Shown piece by piece: positions 8,651 to 17,121 of a DNA stretch of 64,000 nt. Below the pieces are notes generated by a model. It was not told the origin of the DNA and did no database searches. It saw only the letters and a program-made list of their open reading frames with translations. This DNA is from Modestobacter caceresii. Its GTDB lineage: Bacteria; Actinomycetota; Actinomycetes; Mycobacteriales; Geodermatophilaceae. The stretch lies in NCBI RefSeq assembly GCF_000761485.1, contig NZ_JPMX01000003.1, positions 1 through 64,000 of the forward strand. The letters are read 5' to 3'. A program made the translations under genes and the position numbers. Within the stretch, counting starts at the first letter, position 1. Each line of letters starts with the position of its first letter.

Positions 8651-10327
8651 TCACGGGCGGGTGGTCGGCTCGTCGGCGGTGTGCACCAGTCGGCCGGCGA
8701 ACCAGGTGCGCAGCACCTGGGTGGCGTGCACCTGCGTCGGGTCCACCGCGAAGACGTCGCGGTCCAGGACGATGAAGTCCGCGGACCGGCCGGGGGTGAG
8801 CCGTCCGGTCACGTCGCCGAGCCCCATCGCCTCGGCCGGGTGCGTGGTGAAGGCGGTGACCGCCTCCTGCACGGTCAGCGCCTGCCCGGGGTTGAGCGTC
8901 CCGGGCACCGCGGGGTCGGGGTTGCGGCGGGTGACCATGGCCTCCAGCCCGGTCCACGGGTCGGGGGTGGGTGCGGCACACGGCCAGTCCGACCCGGCGG
9001 CGACCACCGCACCCGAGTCGAGGAGGTCGCGGAACGGCCAGGACGCCGCGACCACCTCCGCGGGCACGTGGGCGGCGATGCTGTCCTGGATCACGCCGGG
9101 GAACCAGATGTAGGGGGAGGCGTCGGCGACCACGTCGAGCGCGGCGAACCGGGGCAGGTCGTCGGGGTGCACGTACTCGGCGTGGGCGATCTGGAAGCGC
9201 GGCCCGGTCCCGCGGCGGGCGCGCACCTGCTCCACGGCATCGAGCACGAGCCGCACCGAGGCGTCCCCGGTCGCGTGGAACTTCGCGCCCAGGCCGAGGT
9301 CGTGGCACCGCTCCACCTCGGCGACCAGGTCGGGCAGGTCGTAGTACAGGTCACCGGTCGTGGCGGGCTCGCCGTGCCGGCACTGGTAGGGCTCCAGCAG
9401 TGCCGTCGTCCGGGTCATCGGGACGCCGTCCAGCACGATCTTCACGAAGTCCGGGCGCACCAGCTCGCTGCGCTGGGCCCGGGCCTCCGCGATGAGCTCC
9501 CCGCCGACCGCGCCGTCCTCGAGGAACGGGCGCACCGGGAGGGAGGCGACCACCCGCAGCGTCAGCTCACCCGCCGCCTCGAGCTCGCGCAGCGTGGCCA
9601 GGGGTGCGCCCATGGTCGCGGCCTCCTGCACGCTGGTGATGCCGTAGGAGTTCAGCACCCGGATCGCGGTGGCCACCGCTTCCCGCATCCGCGCCTGCGG
9701 ATCGGCGACCGACGCCGCGAAGGCCGACTCGGCCCGGGCGGAGGCCAGCTCGTGCAGCACGCCGGTGAGCCGGCCGGCGTCGTCCCGGACGTAGCGGCCG
9801 CCCTCCACGTCCGGGCTGTCCGGGCCCACCTCCATGAGCTCCAACGCCCGCGAGCTGACCCAGCGGTTGTGCATGGTGTCGTCGCGCAGCAGCACCGGCC
9901 GCCCGCCGCTGGCCTCGTCGAGGGCCAACCGGTGGCGCTCCTCGGCCAGCTGACCGAGGAGCGTGCTGCCGAGGATGCCGCCGACGACCCAGGCGTCCGG
10001 CTCCAGCCGGCCGGCCCACGCCCGCACCTTCGCCAGCACGTCGTCCAGCGAGTCGCTCGGCAGCAGGGGCAGCTCGAACGCCGCCTGGGCGCCGGCCAGG
10101 TTCAGGTGCACGTGCCCGTCGACCAGCCCCGGGAGCACCAGCGCGCCGGCCAGGTCGTGCACCTCCGTGTCCGGGCCACGGTGCCGGGCGACCTCGTCGA
10201 CCGTCCCGACGTCCAGCAGCAGCCCGTCCCGGACCGCCAGCGCCTCGGCCCACGGGCGCGCCGGGTCCGACGTCCAGACGCGTCCTCCGGTCACGACGAG
10301 GTCAGCGGCGAGCGGGGTGGGGGACAT
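8651..10327 (-). CDS. Amidohydrolase family 3 (YtcJ-like)
   Basis: Starting at ATG 10327 the product is 558 residues and begins MSPTPLAADLVVTGGRVWT, the standard amidohydrolase opening; the longer open frame upstream lacks similarity. The metal-binding HxH is in LPGLVDGHVHLNLAG, with later metal-ligand motifs KFHATGDAS and IAHAEYVHPDD and a C-terminal GLGDVTGRLTPGRSADFIVL. YtcJ-type enzymes hydrolyse amide or imide bonds, but substrates vary widely. It is the first gene of the operon leading to the MoaF-like protein and SDRs. A tandem repeat typical of AraC operators sits about 150-185 bp upstream. Confidence 0.88.
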   Translation of the reverse strand: MSPTPLAADLVVTGGRVWTSDPARPWAEALAVRDGLLLDVGTVDEVARHRGPDTEVHDLAGALVLPGLVDGHVHLNLAGAQAAFELPLLPSDSLDDVLAKVRAWAGRLEPDAWVVGGILGSTLLGQLAEERHRLALDEASGGRPVLLRDDTMHNRWVSSRALELMEVGPDSPDVEGGRYVRDDAGRLTGVLHELASARAESAFAASVADPQARMREAVATAIRVLNSYGITSVQEAATMGAPLATLRELEAAGELTLRVVASLPVRPFLEDGAVGGELIAEARAQRSELVRPDFVKIVLDGVPMTRTTALLEPYQCRHGEPATTGDLYYDLPDLVAEVERCHDLGLGAKFHATGDASVRLVLDAVEQVRARRGTGPRFQIAHAEYVHPDDLPRFAALDVVADASPYIWFPGVIQDSIAAHVPAEVVAASWPFRDLLDSGAVVAAGSDWPCAAPTPDPWTGLEAMVTRRNPDPAVPGTLNPGQALTVQEAVTAFTTHPAEAMGLGDVTGRLTPGRSADFIVLDRDVFAVDPTQVHATQVLRTWFAGRLVHTADEPTTRP

Positions 10328-10474
10328 CGGGCCTCCGGGTGGACGTGGGCGGGCGGGGGACGCGCGGTGCCCGGAGCCACCGGCGGGGCGGTCGGCTCGC
10401 CGAGCGGGGCCGGCCGGCCGGCGACGGGCTGCACCGACGCCGGTGAGTCCACGGCACCGCGGGGGAGGGGCTGA

Positions 10475-10512
10475 GCCATCCCGTGCACGGCCTGTCGCCA
10501 TCTCGTGCACGG
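10475..10512. promoter_or_regulatory. Tandem direct-repeat operator, probably for the adjacent AraC regulator
   Basis: gccatcccgtgcacgg (10475-10490) and gccatctcgtgcacgg (10497-10512) are 16-bp direct repeats differing at one base and spaced 22 bp, two helical turns. AraC/XylS regulators bind such paired direct repeats. The site lies between the regulator gene and the amidohydrolase it probably controls. Confidence 0.6.
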
Positions 10513-10529
10513 GACTGGTCGGCACCCGG

Positions 10530-11495
10530 TCAGGCGGCCGTGCTCTGCCGACGACGGAGCTGTGCCGGGGACTCGCCGAAGGCCGTGCGGAACTGTCGCG
10601 CGAGATGGGTGACGTCGAGGATCCCCCAGCGGGCGGCGATCGACGGCGTGCTCCGGCCGGCGAGCGTCGGGTCGAGCAGGTCGCGGCGGATGCGCTCCAG
10701 GCGGCGGCGCCGTATCCACGCGGCGGTGGTGAACCCCTCCTGGGCGCACATCTTGTGCACCTGGCGCACCGAGACGCCGAGGGCAACCGCGATCGACTCG
10801 ACGCCGAGGTCGGGGTCCCCGAGGTGGGCCAGCGCGTACGTGCGCACCCGGTCGGCCAGGGTGGGCCCGCTGCCCCCGGGCACCTGGGGGAGTCCGGCGT
10901 AGACGGCGAGCACCATCGACACGAGGGCGTCACCGAGGTGGCAGGCCGCGGGGGAGTCGCCCGAACCGGCGTCCTCGCACCTCGACAGTTCCTCCAGCAT
11001 CGAGGAGAGCGCGCGAGCGGGGCCGCTCGTCGCCGGGACGGGGACCGCGGTCCGCTCGCTGAATGGTCGGAGGTGCGGTTGCAGCCGGTCCCGCGGCACC
11101 GCGACGACGACCGCCTCCCAGTTCGTACCTGCGCTGTCCAGGTGGTACGGCCGGGTCGTCTCGTAGGCCACCAGGTCCCCGGGCCTGGCCTCCCCCCGAC
11201 GCCCGTCCTGGCTCAGCCGGCTGACGCCGGAGCGCTGCCAGATCAGCTTGAGGAACTCCGGGTCGGTGGAGCTGAGCAGGCGCCCGGTACGGGAGACCGA
11301 GTTGGGGCTGGTGCGCAGCGCGGTGACGAGCAGCCCGTCGGCGGTGGCACTGCGCAGCCGGCCGTGGAAGGCGACGCCCTCGACCGGCCGCACCCGCACC
11401 GGTGCGCAGGCGGAGGACACCGCCGCCTCGAAGGTGCCGAGGGCTGCCTCGGCGTCCAGCGGCTCGGCTGCGGGGCTGCGGGGCGTCGTGACCAC
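10530..11495 (-). CDS. AraC family transcriptional regulator
   Basis: GTG 11495 is preferred (GAGG 6 nt upstream), giving 321 residues; the frame is open to 11573. The N-terminal 200 residues match the AraC_binding_2 type ligand domain (VAYETTRPYHLDS, VVVAVPRDRLQPHL). The C-terminal 100 residues hold two helix-turn-helix units (ESIAVALGVSVRQVHKMCAQ and SIAARWGILDVTHLARQFRTAFGESPAQLRR). It probably activates the downstream amidohydrolase/MoaF/SDR genes through the paired repeats at 10475-10512, in response to the pathway substrate. That role is inferred from position. Confidence 0.9.
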   Translation of the reverse strand: MVTTPRSPAAEPLDAEAALGTFEAAVSSACAPVRVRPVEGVAFHGRLRSATADGLLVTALRTSPNSVSRTGRLLSSTDPEFLKLIWQRSGVSRLSQDGRRGEARPGDLVAYETTRPYHLDSAGTNWEAVVVAVPRDRLQPHLRPFSERTAVPVPATSGPARALSSMLEELSRCEDAGSGDSPAACHLGDALVSMVLAVYAGLPQVPGGSGPTLADRVRTYALAHLGDPDLGVESIAVALGVSVRQVHKMCAQEGFTTAAWIRRRRLERIRRDLLDPTLAGRSTPSIAARWGILDVTHLARQFRTAFGESPAQLRRRQSTAA

Positions 11496-11545
11496 AGGCT
11501 GCCTCGTTCCACTCGGAAAGCGAACGACATGTCCGTTAAGAGGGA

Positions 11546-11575
11546 ACGCTAGGTCATGTGTGACCTGCTGCACAA
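11546..11575 (-). promoter_or_regulatory. AraC gene promoter with overlapping palindrome
   Basis: On the minus strand TTGTGC (11575-11570), 18 nt, then TAGCGT (11551-11546) resembles a sigma-70 promoter about 50 nt upstream of the AraC start. The perfect palindrome AGGTCA-tgtg-TGACCT (11551-11566) fills the spacer, a repressor-like position. Confidence 0.4.
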
Positions 11576-11580
11576 CGATT

Positions 11581-11598
11581 GACCGTCCACGGACGGTC
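11581..11598. promoter_or_regulatory. Palindrome at the CoA-transferase stop codon
   Basis: gaccgtcc-ac-ggacggtc is a perfect 8-bp-arm palindrome that overlaps the TGA of the CaiB-type gene. The 2-nt centre favours a protein-binding site over a terminator loop. Confidence 0.3.
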
Positions 11599-12748
11599 AG
11601 TCAGTGGGAGTCGGGGCCTGGACCACCGTGCCGGCGGCCAGCAGTGCGTCGACGTCGGTGATGCCCCAGTCCGACAGTGCCGCCCGGGTGTGCTCCCCGG
11701 CGCGGGACGGCGACCGGTCCAGCGTGGCCGGGGTGCGGGAGAACCGCGGCGCGGGTGCCGGCTGCACGACGCCGTCCCGCTCGACGTAGGTCTGCCGCGC
11801 CGCCAGCTGCGGGTGGTCGCGGGCCTCGGCGAAGGAGAGCACCGGGGCCACGCAGGCGTCGCTGCCGGCGAACACCTCGGCCCACTCGTCGCGGGTCCGC
11901 CGGCCGATCGCGTCGGCGAACAGGCCGCGCAGCACCTCCGGGTCCGCCCCGGCCCGGTCCGGCACGCGGCCGGCCAGGCCGAGCCGGTCGACGAGCTCGG
12001 CGTAGAACTGCGGCTCCAGGGCGCCGACCGCCAGGTGCCGGCCGTCGGCGGTCTCGTAGACGTCGTACCAGGGGACGCCGGAGTCCAGCAGGTTCACGCC
12101 GCGGGTGTCCTGCCACACCCCGCCGGCCAGCATGCCGACGATCATGGTCGCCAGGTGCGCGCTGCCGTCGACGATGGCGGCGTCCACCACCTGGCCCCGG
12201 CCACTGCCGCGGGCCTCCAGCAGCGCGGCGAGCACCCCCACCACCAGGTACATCGCCCCGCCGCCGAAGTCGCCGACCAGGTTCAGCGGGACCTGCGGCG
12301 GCCCGCCCGCCCGTCCGATCGCGTGCAGGACGCCGGTGACCGCGATGTAGCCGAGGTCGTGCCCGGCCGTGGTCGCCAGTGGGCCGTCCTGACCCCAGCC
12401 GGTCATCCGGCCGTAGACCAGGCGGGGGTTGCGGGCCAGGCACTCCTGCGGCCCGATGCCCAGCCGTTCGGTGACCCCGGGCCGGAAGCCCTCGAGCAGC
12501 ACGTCCGCGCGCTCGGCGAGGCGCCGGACCAGCTCCGCGCCGTCCGGGTCCTTGAGGTCGACGGCCACCGACCGCCGTCCGCGGGCCAGCAGGTCGTGCT
12601 CAGCGGACGGCGTGGGCGGCCGGGCGCCGGGACGGTCGATCCGCAGCACGTCGGCGCCGAGGTCGGCGAGGAGCATCGCCGCGAACGGGGCGGGGCCGAG
12701 ACCGGTGAGCTCGACGACGCGCAGCCCGGCGAGGGGTCCGGTGGTCAT
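11597..12748 (-). CDS. CaiB/BaiF CoA-transferase family protein (alpha-methylacyl-CoA racemase-like)
   Basis: ATG 12748 begins MTTGPLAGLRVVELTGLGPAPFAAM, the standard class III CoA-transferase opening; 383 residues. LYGRMTGWGQDGPLATTAGHDLGYIAVTG-like and NLVGDFGGGAMY segments carry the His and Asp that act as catalytic bases in mycobacterial alpha-methylacyl-CoA racemase (MCR), so racemase activity on 2-methylacyl-CoA esters is a good guess, with CoA transfer as the alternative. It lies upstream of the AraC gene on the same strand, 100 bp away, and divergent from the phosphatidyltransferase gene at 12888. Confidence 0.88.
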   Translation of the reverse strand: MTTGPLAGLRVVELTGLGPAPFAAMLLADLGADVLRIDRPGARPPTPSAEHDLLARGRRSVAVDLKDPDGAELVRRLAERADVLLEGFRPGVTERLGIGPQECLARNPRLVYGRMTGWGQDGPLATTAGHDLGYIAVTGVLHAIGRAGGPPQVPLNLVGDFGGGAMYLVVGVLAALLEARGSGRGQVVDAAIVDGSAHLATMIVGMLAGGVWQDTRGVNLLDSGVPWYDVYETADGRHLAVGALEPQFYAELVDRLGLAGRVPDRAGADPEVLRGLFADAIGRRTRDEWAEVFAGSDACVAPVLSFAEARDHPQLAARQTYVERDGVVQPAPAPRFSRTPATLDRSPSRAGEHTRAALSDWGITDVDALLAAGTVVQAPTPTD

Positions 12749-12887
12749 CGGAGAACCTGACGGCACCGTGACGCCGGTCGTCAAGGGGCGGGTGCCGAGG
12801 GTGCCCCGGGCGACCGGCCGGTCGGCGGGGGGACCATGGACGTCGGGCACTAGCCTGACCCGCGGTGGACGGCGAGGTGGAGCTGCG

Positions 12888-13541
12888 ATGACGACGGCGG
12901 GCGACCGGGCGGCCGACGGTCCGGCCGACCGTCGGCGCGTGGTGCCGCGGAACCGGGACGAGCTGGGCGACCGGGTGCTGACGCTGCCGAACGTGCTGTC
13001 GGTCGTCCGGCTGCTGGGCGTGCCCCTGTTCCTCTGGCTGCTGCTGGGCCCGCACGCCGACGGCTGGGCCATCGTCGTGCTCGCGGTCTCCGGCGCCACC
13101 GACTGGCTCGACGGGAAGCTCGCCCGCGCGCTGGGACAGGCCAGCCGACTCGGCGCGTTCCTGGACCCGGCCGCCGACCGCCTCTACATCGTCGCGACGC
13201 TGGTCGCCTTCGTCATCCGGGACGTCGTGCCGCTGTGGGTGGTCGTCGTGCTGCTGCTGCGCGAGGTCGTGCTGGCCACGACCCTGCTGGTGCTCCGGCG
13301 CGCGGGCTGGCCGCCGCTGCAGGTGCACTACCTCGGCAAGGCCGCGACCTTCCTGCTGCTGTACGCCTTCCCCCTCCTGCTGCTGGCCGACGGCGAGGGG
13401 TCGGTGGCCGCGGTGGTCCAGCCGGTCGCCTACGCGCTCACCGTGTGGGGGGCGGCGCTCTACCTGCTCGCAGGGGTCTTCTACGTGGTCCAGGCCGTCC
13501 AGCTGCTGTCCGGGCGTCGCCCGGCCGGAGTGGAGGCGTGA
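12888..13541 (+). CDS. CDP-alcohol phosphatidyltransferase family protein (Rv1822/PgsA2-like)
   Basis: The 217-residue membrane protein contains the full CDP-alcohol phosphotransferase signature at about residues 67-93: D-W-L-D-G-K-L-A-R, G, D-P-A-A-D. Four to six hydrophobic helices follow. It would transfer a phosphatidyl group from CDP-diacylglycerol to an alcohol, making phosphatidylglycerol phosphate or a related lipid. ATG 12888 with gaggtggag upstream is chosen; the open frame extends further left. It starts the conserved actinobacterial block matching M. tuberculosis Rv1822-Rv1832, and its stop overlaps the next start (GTGA). Confidence 0.9.
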   Translation: MTTAGDRAADGPADRRRVVPRNRDELGDRVLTLPNVLSVVRLLGVPLFLWLLLGPHADGWAIVVLAVSGATDWLDGKLARALGQASRLGAFLDPAADRLYIVATLVAFVIRDVVPLWVVVVLLLREVVLATTLLVLRRAGWPPLQVHYLGKAATFLLLYAFPLLLLADGEGSVAAVVQPVAYALTVWGAALYLLAGVFYVVQAVQLLSGRRPAGVEA

Positions 13542-14512
13542 ACGCGCCCGCACCCGGGCGGCCACGTTCGCTGGGTGCCTCCCTGCTGGACCAGGTGCTG
13601 GCCGACACCCTGGACCCGGCCTACGCCCAGGTCGCTGCGGCCCGGGCGGCCCGGGCCGCGGAGGAGGCGACCGGACCGACGGCCCAGCCCGGTCCGGCTC
13701 CCCGCCCCTCCTGGCTGCAGCGCAACCGGGGGCAGCTGCTCGTCGCCGCCGCGATGCTCCTGGCCGGCCTGCTGGCCGCGGTGACCTACCAGGAGGCGGC
13801 GGCCGGCGCGCAGGGGCGTGAGGCGGCCCGGGAGGCGCTGCGCGACGACATCGTCCAGGAGTCCGCGACCGGCGACGAGCTGGCCGCCCAGCTGCAGGAG
13901 CTCACCGCAGAGGTCGCCCGGACCCGGCAGCAGGCGCTGGACACCAGCGTGGTCGGGCAGCGCGCGCTGAGCCGGCTCGCGGCGGCGCAGCAGGGCGCCG
14001 CCGCGGTGGCGGTCTCCGGGCCCGGGCTCCGCGTGACGGTCGGCAACGCCCCGCCGGCGGCGGACAGCGACCCGGTCGGCGGGTCCGACCAGATCGCACT
14101 GGCCGGCCGGGTCCAGGACGGCGACCTCCAGCTGGCGGTGAACGCGCTGTGGGCCTCCGGTGCCGAGGCGGTCAGCATCAACGGTCAGCGGGTGGGCCCG
14201 ACCACCGCCATCCGCCAGGCCGGAGACGCCATCCTGGTCGACTTCCGACCGGTGATGAACCCCTACGAGATCTCCGCGGTCGGCGACCCCGACGACCTGG
14301 CCCGCGCCTTCCTGGCCACCCCGGAGGCCAACGAGCTGGCGACGCTGACGAAGGACTTCGGTGTGGTCTTCGACTTCGCCCGGGCCGACGACCTCGAGCT
14401 GCCGGCCGGCAGCAGCGCGGAGCTGCTGTTCGCCGAGCCGCTCCTCGCACCCGAGGGACAGGGTGAGGCAGCGGCGCCCGCCACCCCCGACCCGCCCACC
14501 GACGGAGGCTGA
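13538..14512 (+). CDS. DUF881 family membrane-anchored protein (Rv1823-like)
   Basis: From GTG 13538 (overlapping the previous stop) the product has 324 residues: an Ala-rich cytosolic stretch of about 65 residues, one membrane helix (LLVAAAMLLAGLLAAVTY), a coiled-coil-like segment (DELAAQLQELTAEVARTRQQ) and a DUF881 domain with GPGLRVTVGN, ALWASGAEAVSINGQRV and NPYEISAVGDPDDLARAF. The family is tied to the division/sporulation-associated SBP-DUF881 gene group; biochemical function is unknown. It is one of two DUF881 paralogs flanking the small basic protein gene. Confidence 0.9.
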   Translation: MNAPAPGRPRSLGASLLDQVLADTLDPAYAQVAAARAARAAEEATGPTAQPGPAPRPSWLQRNRGQLLVAAAMLLAGLLAAVTYQEAAAGAQGREAAREALRDDIVQESATGDELAAQLQELTAEVARTRQQALDTSVVGQRALSRLAAAQQGAAAVAVSGPGLRVTVGNAPPAADSDPVGGSDQIALAGRVQDGDLQLAVNALWASGAEAVSINGQRVGPTTAIRQAGDAILVDFRPVMNPYEISAVGDPDDLARAFLATPEANELATLTKDFGVVFDFARADDLELPAGSSAELLFAEPLLAPEGQGEAAAPATPDPPTDGG

Positions 14513-14515
14513 CGC

Positions 14516-14848
14516 GTGATCCCGATCCTCGGACTCGCAGTCGGCGTGGTGCTGGGGCTGCTGCTCGACCCCAGCGTCCCGCTCTGGCTGCAGCCCTACC
14601 TGCCGATCGCGGTGGTCGCAGCGCTGGACGCGGTGTTCGGCGGGGTGCGGGCGCGCTTCGACCGGATCTTCGACGCCAAGGTCTTCGTCGTCTCCTTCGT
14701 CTCCAACGTCGTCGTCGCAGCGCTGATCGTCTTCCTCGGTGACCAGCTCGGGGTCGGCGCGCAGCTGTCCACCGCCGTGGTGGTGGTGCTCGGCATCCGC
14801 ATCTTCGGCAACGCCGCGGCGATCCGCCGGCACCTGTTCCGCGCATGA
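14516..14848 (+). CDS. Small basic family protein (DUF1290)
   Basis: A 110-residue membrane protein with three hydrophobic helices and the family core LPIAVVAALDAVFGGVRA and FVSNVVVAALIVFLGDQLGV. It is conserved in gram-positive bacteria between two DUF881 genes. Its function is unknown; a role with the DUF881 proteins in the envelope is inferred from strict synteny (Rv1824). The GTG start is 3 nt after the previous stop and the stop overlaps the next ATG. Confidence 0.9.
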   Translation: MIPILGLAVGVVLGLLLDPSVPLWLQPYLPIAVVAALDAVFGGVRARFDRIFDAKVFVVSFVSNVVVAALIVFLGDQLGVGAQLSTAVVVVLGIRIFGNAAAIRRHLFRA

Positions 14849-15738
14849 GCGAGGAGCCGACCGCCGATCGCCGGTCCGATGCCGCGTCTGCCGGTGCCGA
14901 CGACCCCGGGACGGGCTCCTCGGCGGCAGCGACCCCCGAGGCTGGCACCCCGGAGGCTGGCACCCCCGGTGCCGACGGGATGGGGGAGCGGGAGGCGGTC
15001 GGCCCGCCGGACGGTGCGGACGGCGCCGGGGCCACGCCGGTGGCCGGACGACGGCGCCGCGATCCGCTGGCGGCCTTCCTCATCGGCGTGCTCACCCTGC
15101 TGCTGGGCTTCGCCTTCGCGGTGCAGGTCCGCAGCACCGACACCGACCAGCAGCTGGCCGGCCTGCGCGAGGAGGACCTCGTCCGCATCCTCGACGACCT
15201 CTCCTCCCGGGAGGACCGGCTCCGTCAGGAGATCAACGACCAACGGGCGGCGCTGGCCCAGCTGGGCAGCTCCGACAGCGCCGCGGCCGCCGCGCTGGCG
15301 GAGGCCGAGGAGCGGGCCGAGGCGCTCGGCATCCTCAACGGCACCGTCGCCGCCCGCGGTCCCGGGCTCGAGGTGGTCATCCGTGATCCCGCCGACCGGG
15401 TCACCGCCGGCGTCGTGCTCAACGCCATCCAGGAGCTGCGCGGCGCCGGCGCGGAGACGATGCAGATCGACGGCGTCCGGATCGGCGTGAGCAGCGCCAT
15501 CACCGGCGAACCCGGTGCCCTGGAGATCGACGGGGAGCCGGTGGAGGCGCCCTACACGATCCGGGTCATCGGGTCACCCGAGGACATGGCCACCGCCCTC
15601 AGCATCCCCGGCGGGGTCTCCGCGATGGTCAACCAGCGCCGCGGCGACGTGGCCATCACCCCCTCCCAGGACGTCGTGGTGGACGCGTTGCGGCCACTGG
15701 ACACGCCTCAATACGCTGAGCCGGCCGAGGGGGACTGA
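14845..15738 (+). CDS. DUF881 family membrane-anchored protein (Rv1825-like)
   Basis: The 297-residue second DUF881 protein starts ATGA over the small basic protein stop. It has an acidic, repetitive N-terminus with EAGTPEAGTPGADG repeats, one membrane helix (AAFLIGVLTLLLGFAFAV, about residues 75-92), a coiled-coil stretch (REDRLRQEINDQRAALAQL) and the DUF881 core GPGLEVVIRDPADRV, QELRGAGAETMQIDGVRIG. It presumably works outside the membrane with its paralog at 13538. Confidence 0.9.
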   Translation: MSEEPTADRRSDAASAGADDPGTGSSAAATPEAGTPEAGTPGADGMGEREAVGPPDGADGAGATPVAGRRRRDPLAAFLIGVLTLLLGFAFAVQVRSTDTDQQLAGLREEDLVRILDDLSSREDRLRQEINDQRAALAQLGSSDSAAAAALAEAEERAEALGILNGTVAARGPGLEVVIRDPADRVTAGVVLNAIQELRGAGAETMQIDGVRIGVSSAITGEPGALEIDGEPVEAPYTIRVIGSPEDMATALSIPGGVSAMVNQRRGDVAITPSQDVVVDALRPLDTPQYAEPAEGD

Positions 15739-15852
15739 GGAAGGACCTCGGTCCTCCCAGACCTCGCTCTGCTCGGCCGGGCCCCTGCACCGAGGCCGGT
15801 GCCAGCACTGCAGCCAGCGACCCGGCCCTGATCCCGACACTGGAGATGCCGC

Positions 15853-16257
15853 ATGACCACACCCGATGACCGCCGTTACACCGACCAGCACGAGTGGGCG
15901 CTGGTCCAGGGCACCGAGGGTGCCGCGACGGTGGTCCGGGTCGGGATCACCGACCACGCCCAGGACGCGCTGGGGGACATCGTGTTCGTCCAGCTGCCCG
16001 AGGTGGGTGCGGAGGTGGCCCCCGGCAACCCGATCGGTGAGGTGGAGTCCACCAAGTCCGTCTCCGACGTCTACTCGCCGGTGGCCGGCGTCGTGTCGGC
16101 GGTGAACGAGGCCCTGACCGACGCGCCGGAGACGGTCAACAGCGATCCCTACGGTGCCGGCTGGCTGGTCGAGGTGCAGGTGACCGGGCAGGACGGCGAC
16201 CCGACCGCGTCGCTGCTGGACGCGGCGGCGTACCAGGCGGTCGTCCAGGGCTCCTGA
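15853..16257 (+). CDS. gcvH: Glycine cleavage system protein H
   Basis: A 134-residue lipoyl carrier of the glycine cleavage system. The lipoylated lysine is Lys68 in [12 protein letters not shown], and the fold is complete ([10 protein letters not shown] at the start; [13 protein letters not shown] at the end). It shuttles the aminomethyl group between GcvP and GcvT. The gcvP gene lies 3.3 kb downstream in the same block; no gcvT is visible in the window. It has its own 114-bp upstream gap, so it may have its own promoter. Confidence 0.96.
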   Translation: MTTPDDRRYTDQHEWALVQGTEGAATVVRVGITDHAQDALGDIVFVQLPEVGAEVAPGNPIGEVESTKSVSDVYSPVAGVVSAVNEALTDAPETVNSDPYGAGWLVEVQVTGQDGDPTASLLDAAAYQAVVQGS

Positions 16258-16559
16258 GTCTGCCCTGACCGGGCCGGCCGGATCGGCCCGTCACCGTGCT
16301 GGCCCCCCGCCGTCCGGTCGGGGTGGTCGGCGATCACTATCATCACTGCGACGGTCGGCCGTGCGCTCCACGGCGTCCGACCCTCACCCTGTACGTGCGG
16401 TTGACCCTCGGGTCGGCCGCTGGTTCCATGACCCCCGGCCCGACCGTGATCCTGCGGTCGGCCGACCTACGACGGGCCGTCCGGTCCGTCGTCCGCCGGC
16501 CGACCGCGGCCCGTACCACCAGGCCCGCGGCGGTGCCGCCTGCACCGGAGGAGACAGAC
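16258..16559 (+). other. garA leader/promoter region
   Basis: About 300 bp between gcvH and garA without a convincing gene. TATCAT at 16338-16343 is a possible -10. The open frame upstream of garA continues through it but lacks family similarity. Confidence 0.35.
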
Positions 16560-17078
16560 GTGCTCTGCACTCGATGTGGCCACCAGAACCCAGAGGGCAG
16601 CCGCTTCTGCGCGCAGTGCGGGGCGGCGCTGAGCCCCGAGCGGGTCGGCGAGTCGACCAGCATCATCCCCAAGGTCGGCGGTGAGGACTCCGGCGAGCAG
16701 GCCGAGGTCGCCGAGTCGACCGCGGACGCGCACGCCGGCGCGGTCGAGTCGCTGCCGGCCGGGTCCGCGCTGCTCGTGGTGAAGCGTGGCCCCAACGCGG
16801 GCAGCCGCTTCCTGCTCGACCAGGAGGTCACCACCGCAGGCCGGCACCCCGACAGCGACATCTTCCTCGACGACGTGACGGTCAGCCGCCGGCACGTGGA
16901 GTTCCACCGCGAGGGCGGCGGGTTCACCGTCCACGACGTGGGCAGCCTCAACGGCACCTACGTCAACCGGGAGCCGGTCGACGTGGCCTCCCTCGCCGGC
17001 GGCGACGAGGTCCAGATCGGCAAGTTCCGCCTGGTCTACCTGACCGGGCCGCGGACGGGCGAGCCGGCCGGCGCATGA
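16560..17078 (+). CDS. garA: GarA/OdhI-type FHA domain protein with N-terminal zinc ribbon
   Basis: GTG 16560 is chosen because GGAGGAGA lies 6 nt upstream; 172 residues. Cys3, Cys6, Cys17 and Cys20 form a zinc ribbon (CTRCG...CAQCG). Residues 31-34 read ESTS, aligning with the ETTS phosphosite of mycobacterial GarA, then comes the FHA domain with AGRHPDSDIFLDDVTVSRRH and GSLNGTYVN. Known GarA inhibits 2-oxoglutarate dehydrogenase and adjusts glutamate metabolism; phosphorylation by PknB/PknG makes the FHA domain bind its own tail and switches it off. Here the position of PknG-target Thr21 is Ser32, while the PknB-type Thr is kept as Thr33. The zinc ribbon is absent from the M. tuberculosis protein. 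Confidence 0.93.
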   Translation: MLCTRCGHQNPEGSRFCAQCGAALSPERVGESTSIIPKVGGEDSGEQAEVAESTADAHAGAVESLPAGSALLVVKRGPNAGSRFLLDQEVTTAGRHPDSDIFLDDVTVSRRHVEFHREGGGFTVHDVGSLNGTYVNREPVDVASLAGGDEVQIGKFRLVYLTGPRTGEPAGA

Positions 17079-17121
17079 CCGCCATGTCGTGCACGGAGCG
17101 GGCCGAGAGCGGACTCCGGTC

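Noticed and set aside
16296-16559. Upstream extension of the garA frame
   Set aside because: No family similarity; a good Shine-Dalgarno supports GTG 16560 at the zinc ribbon.
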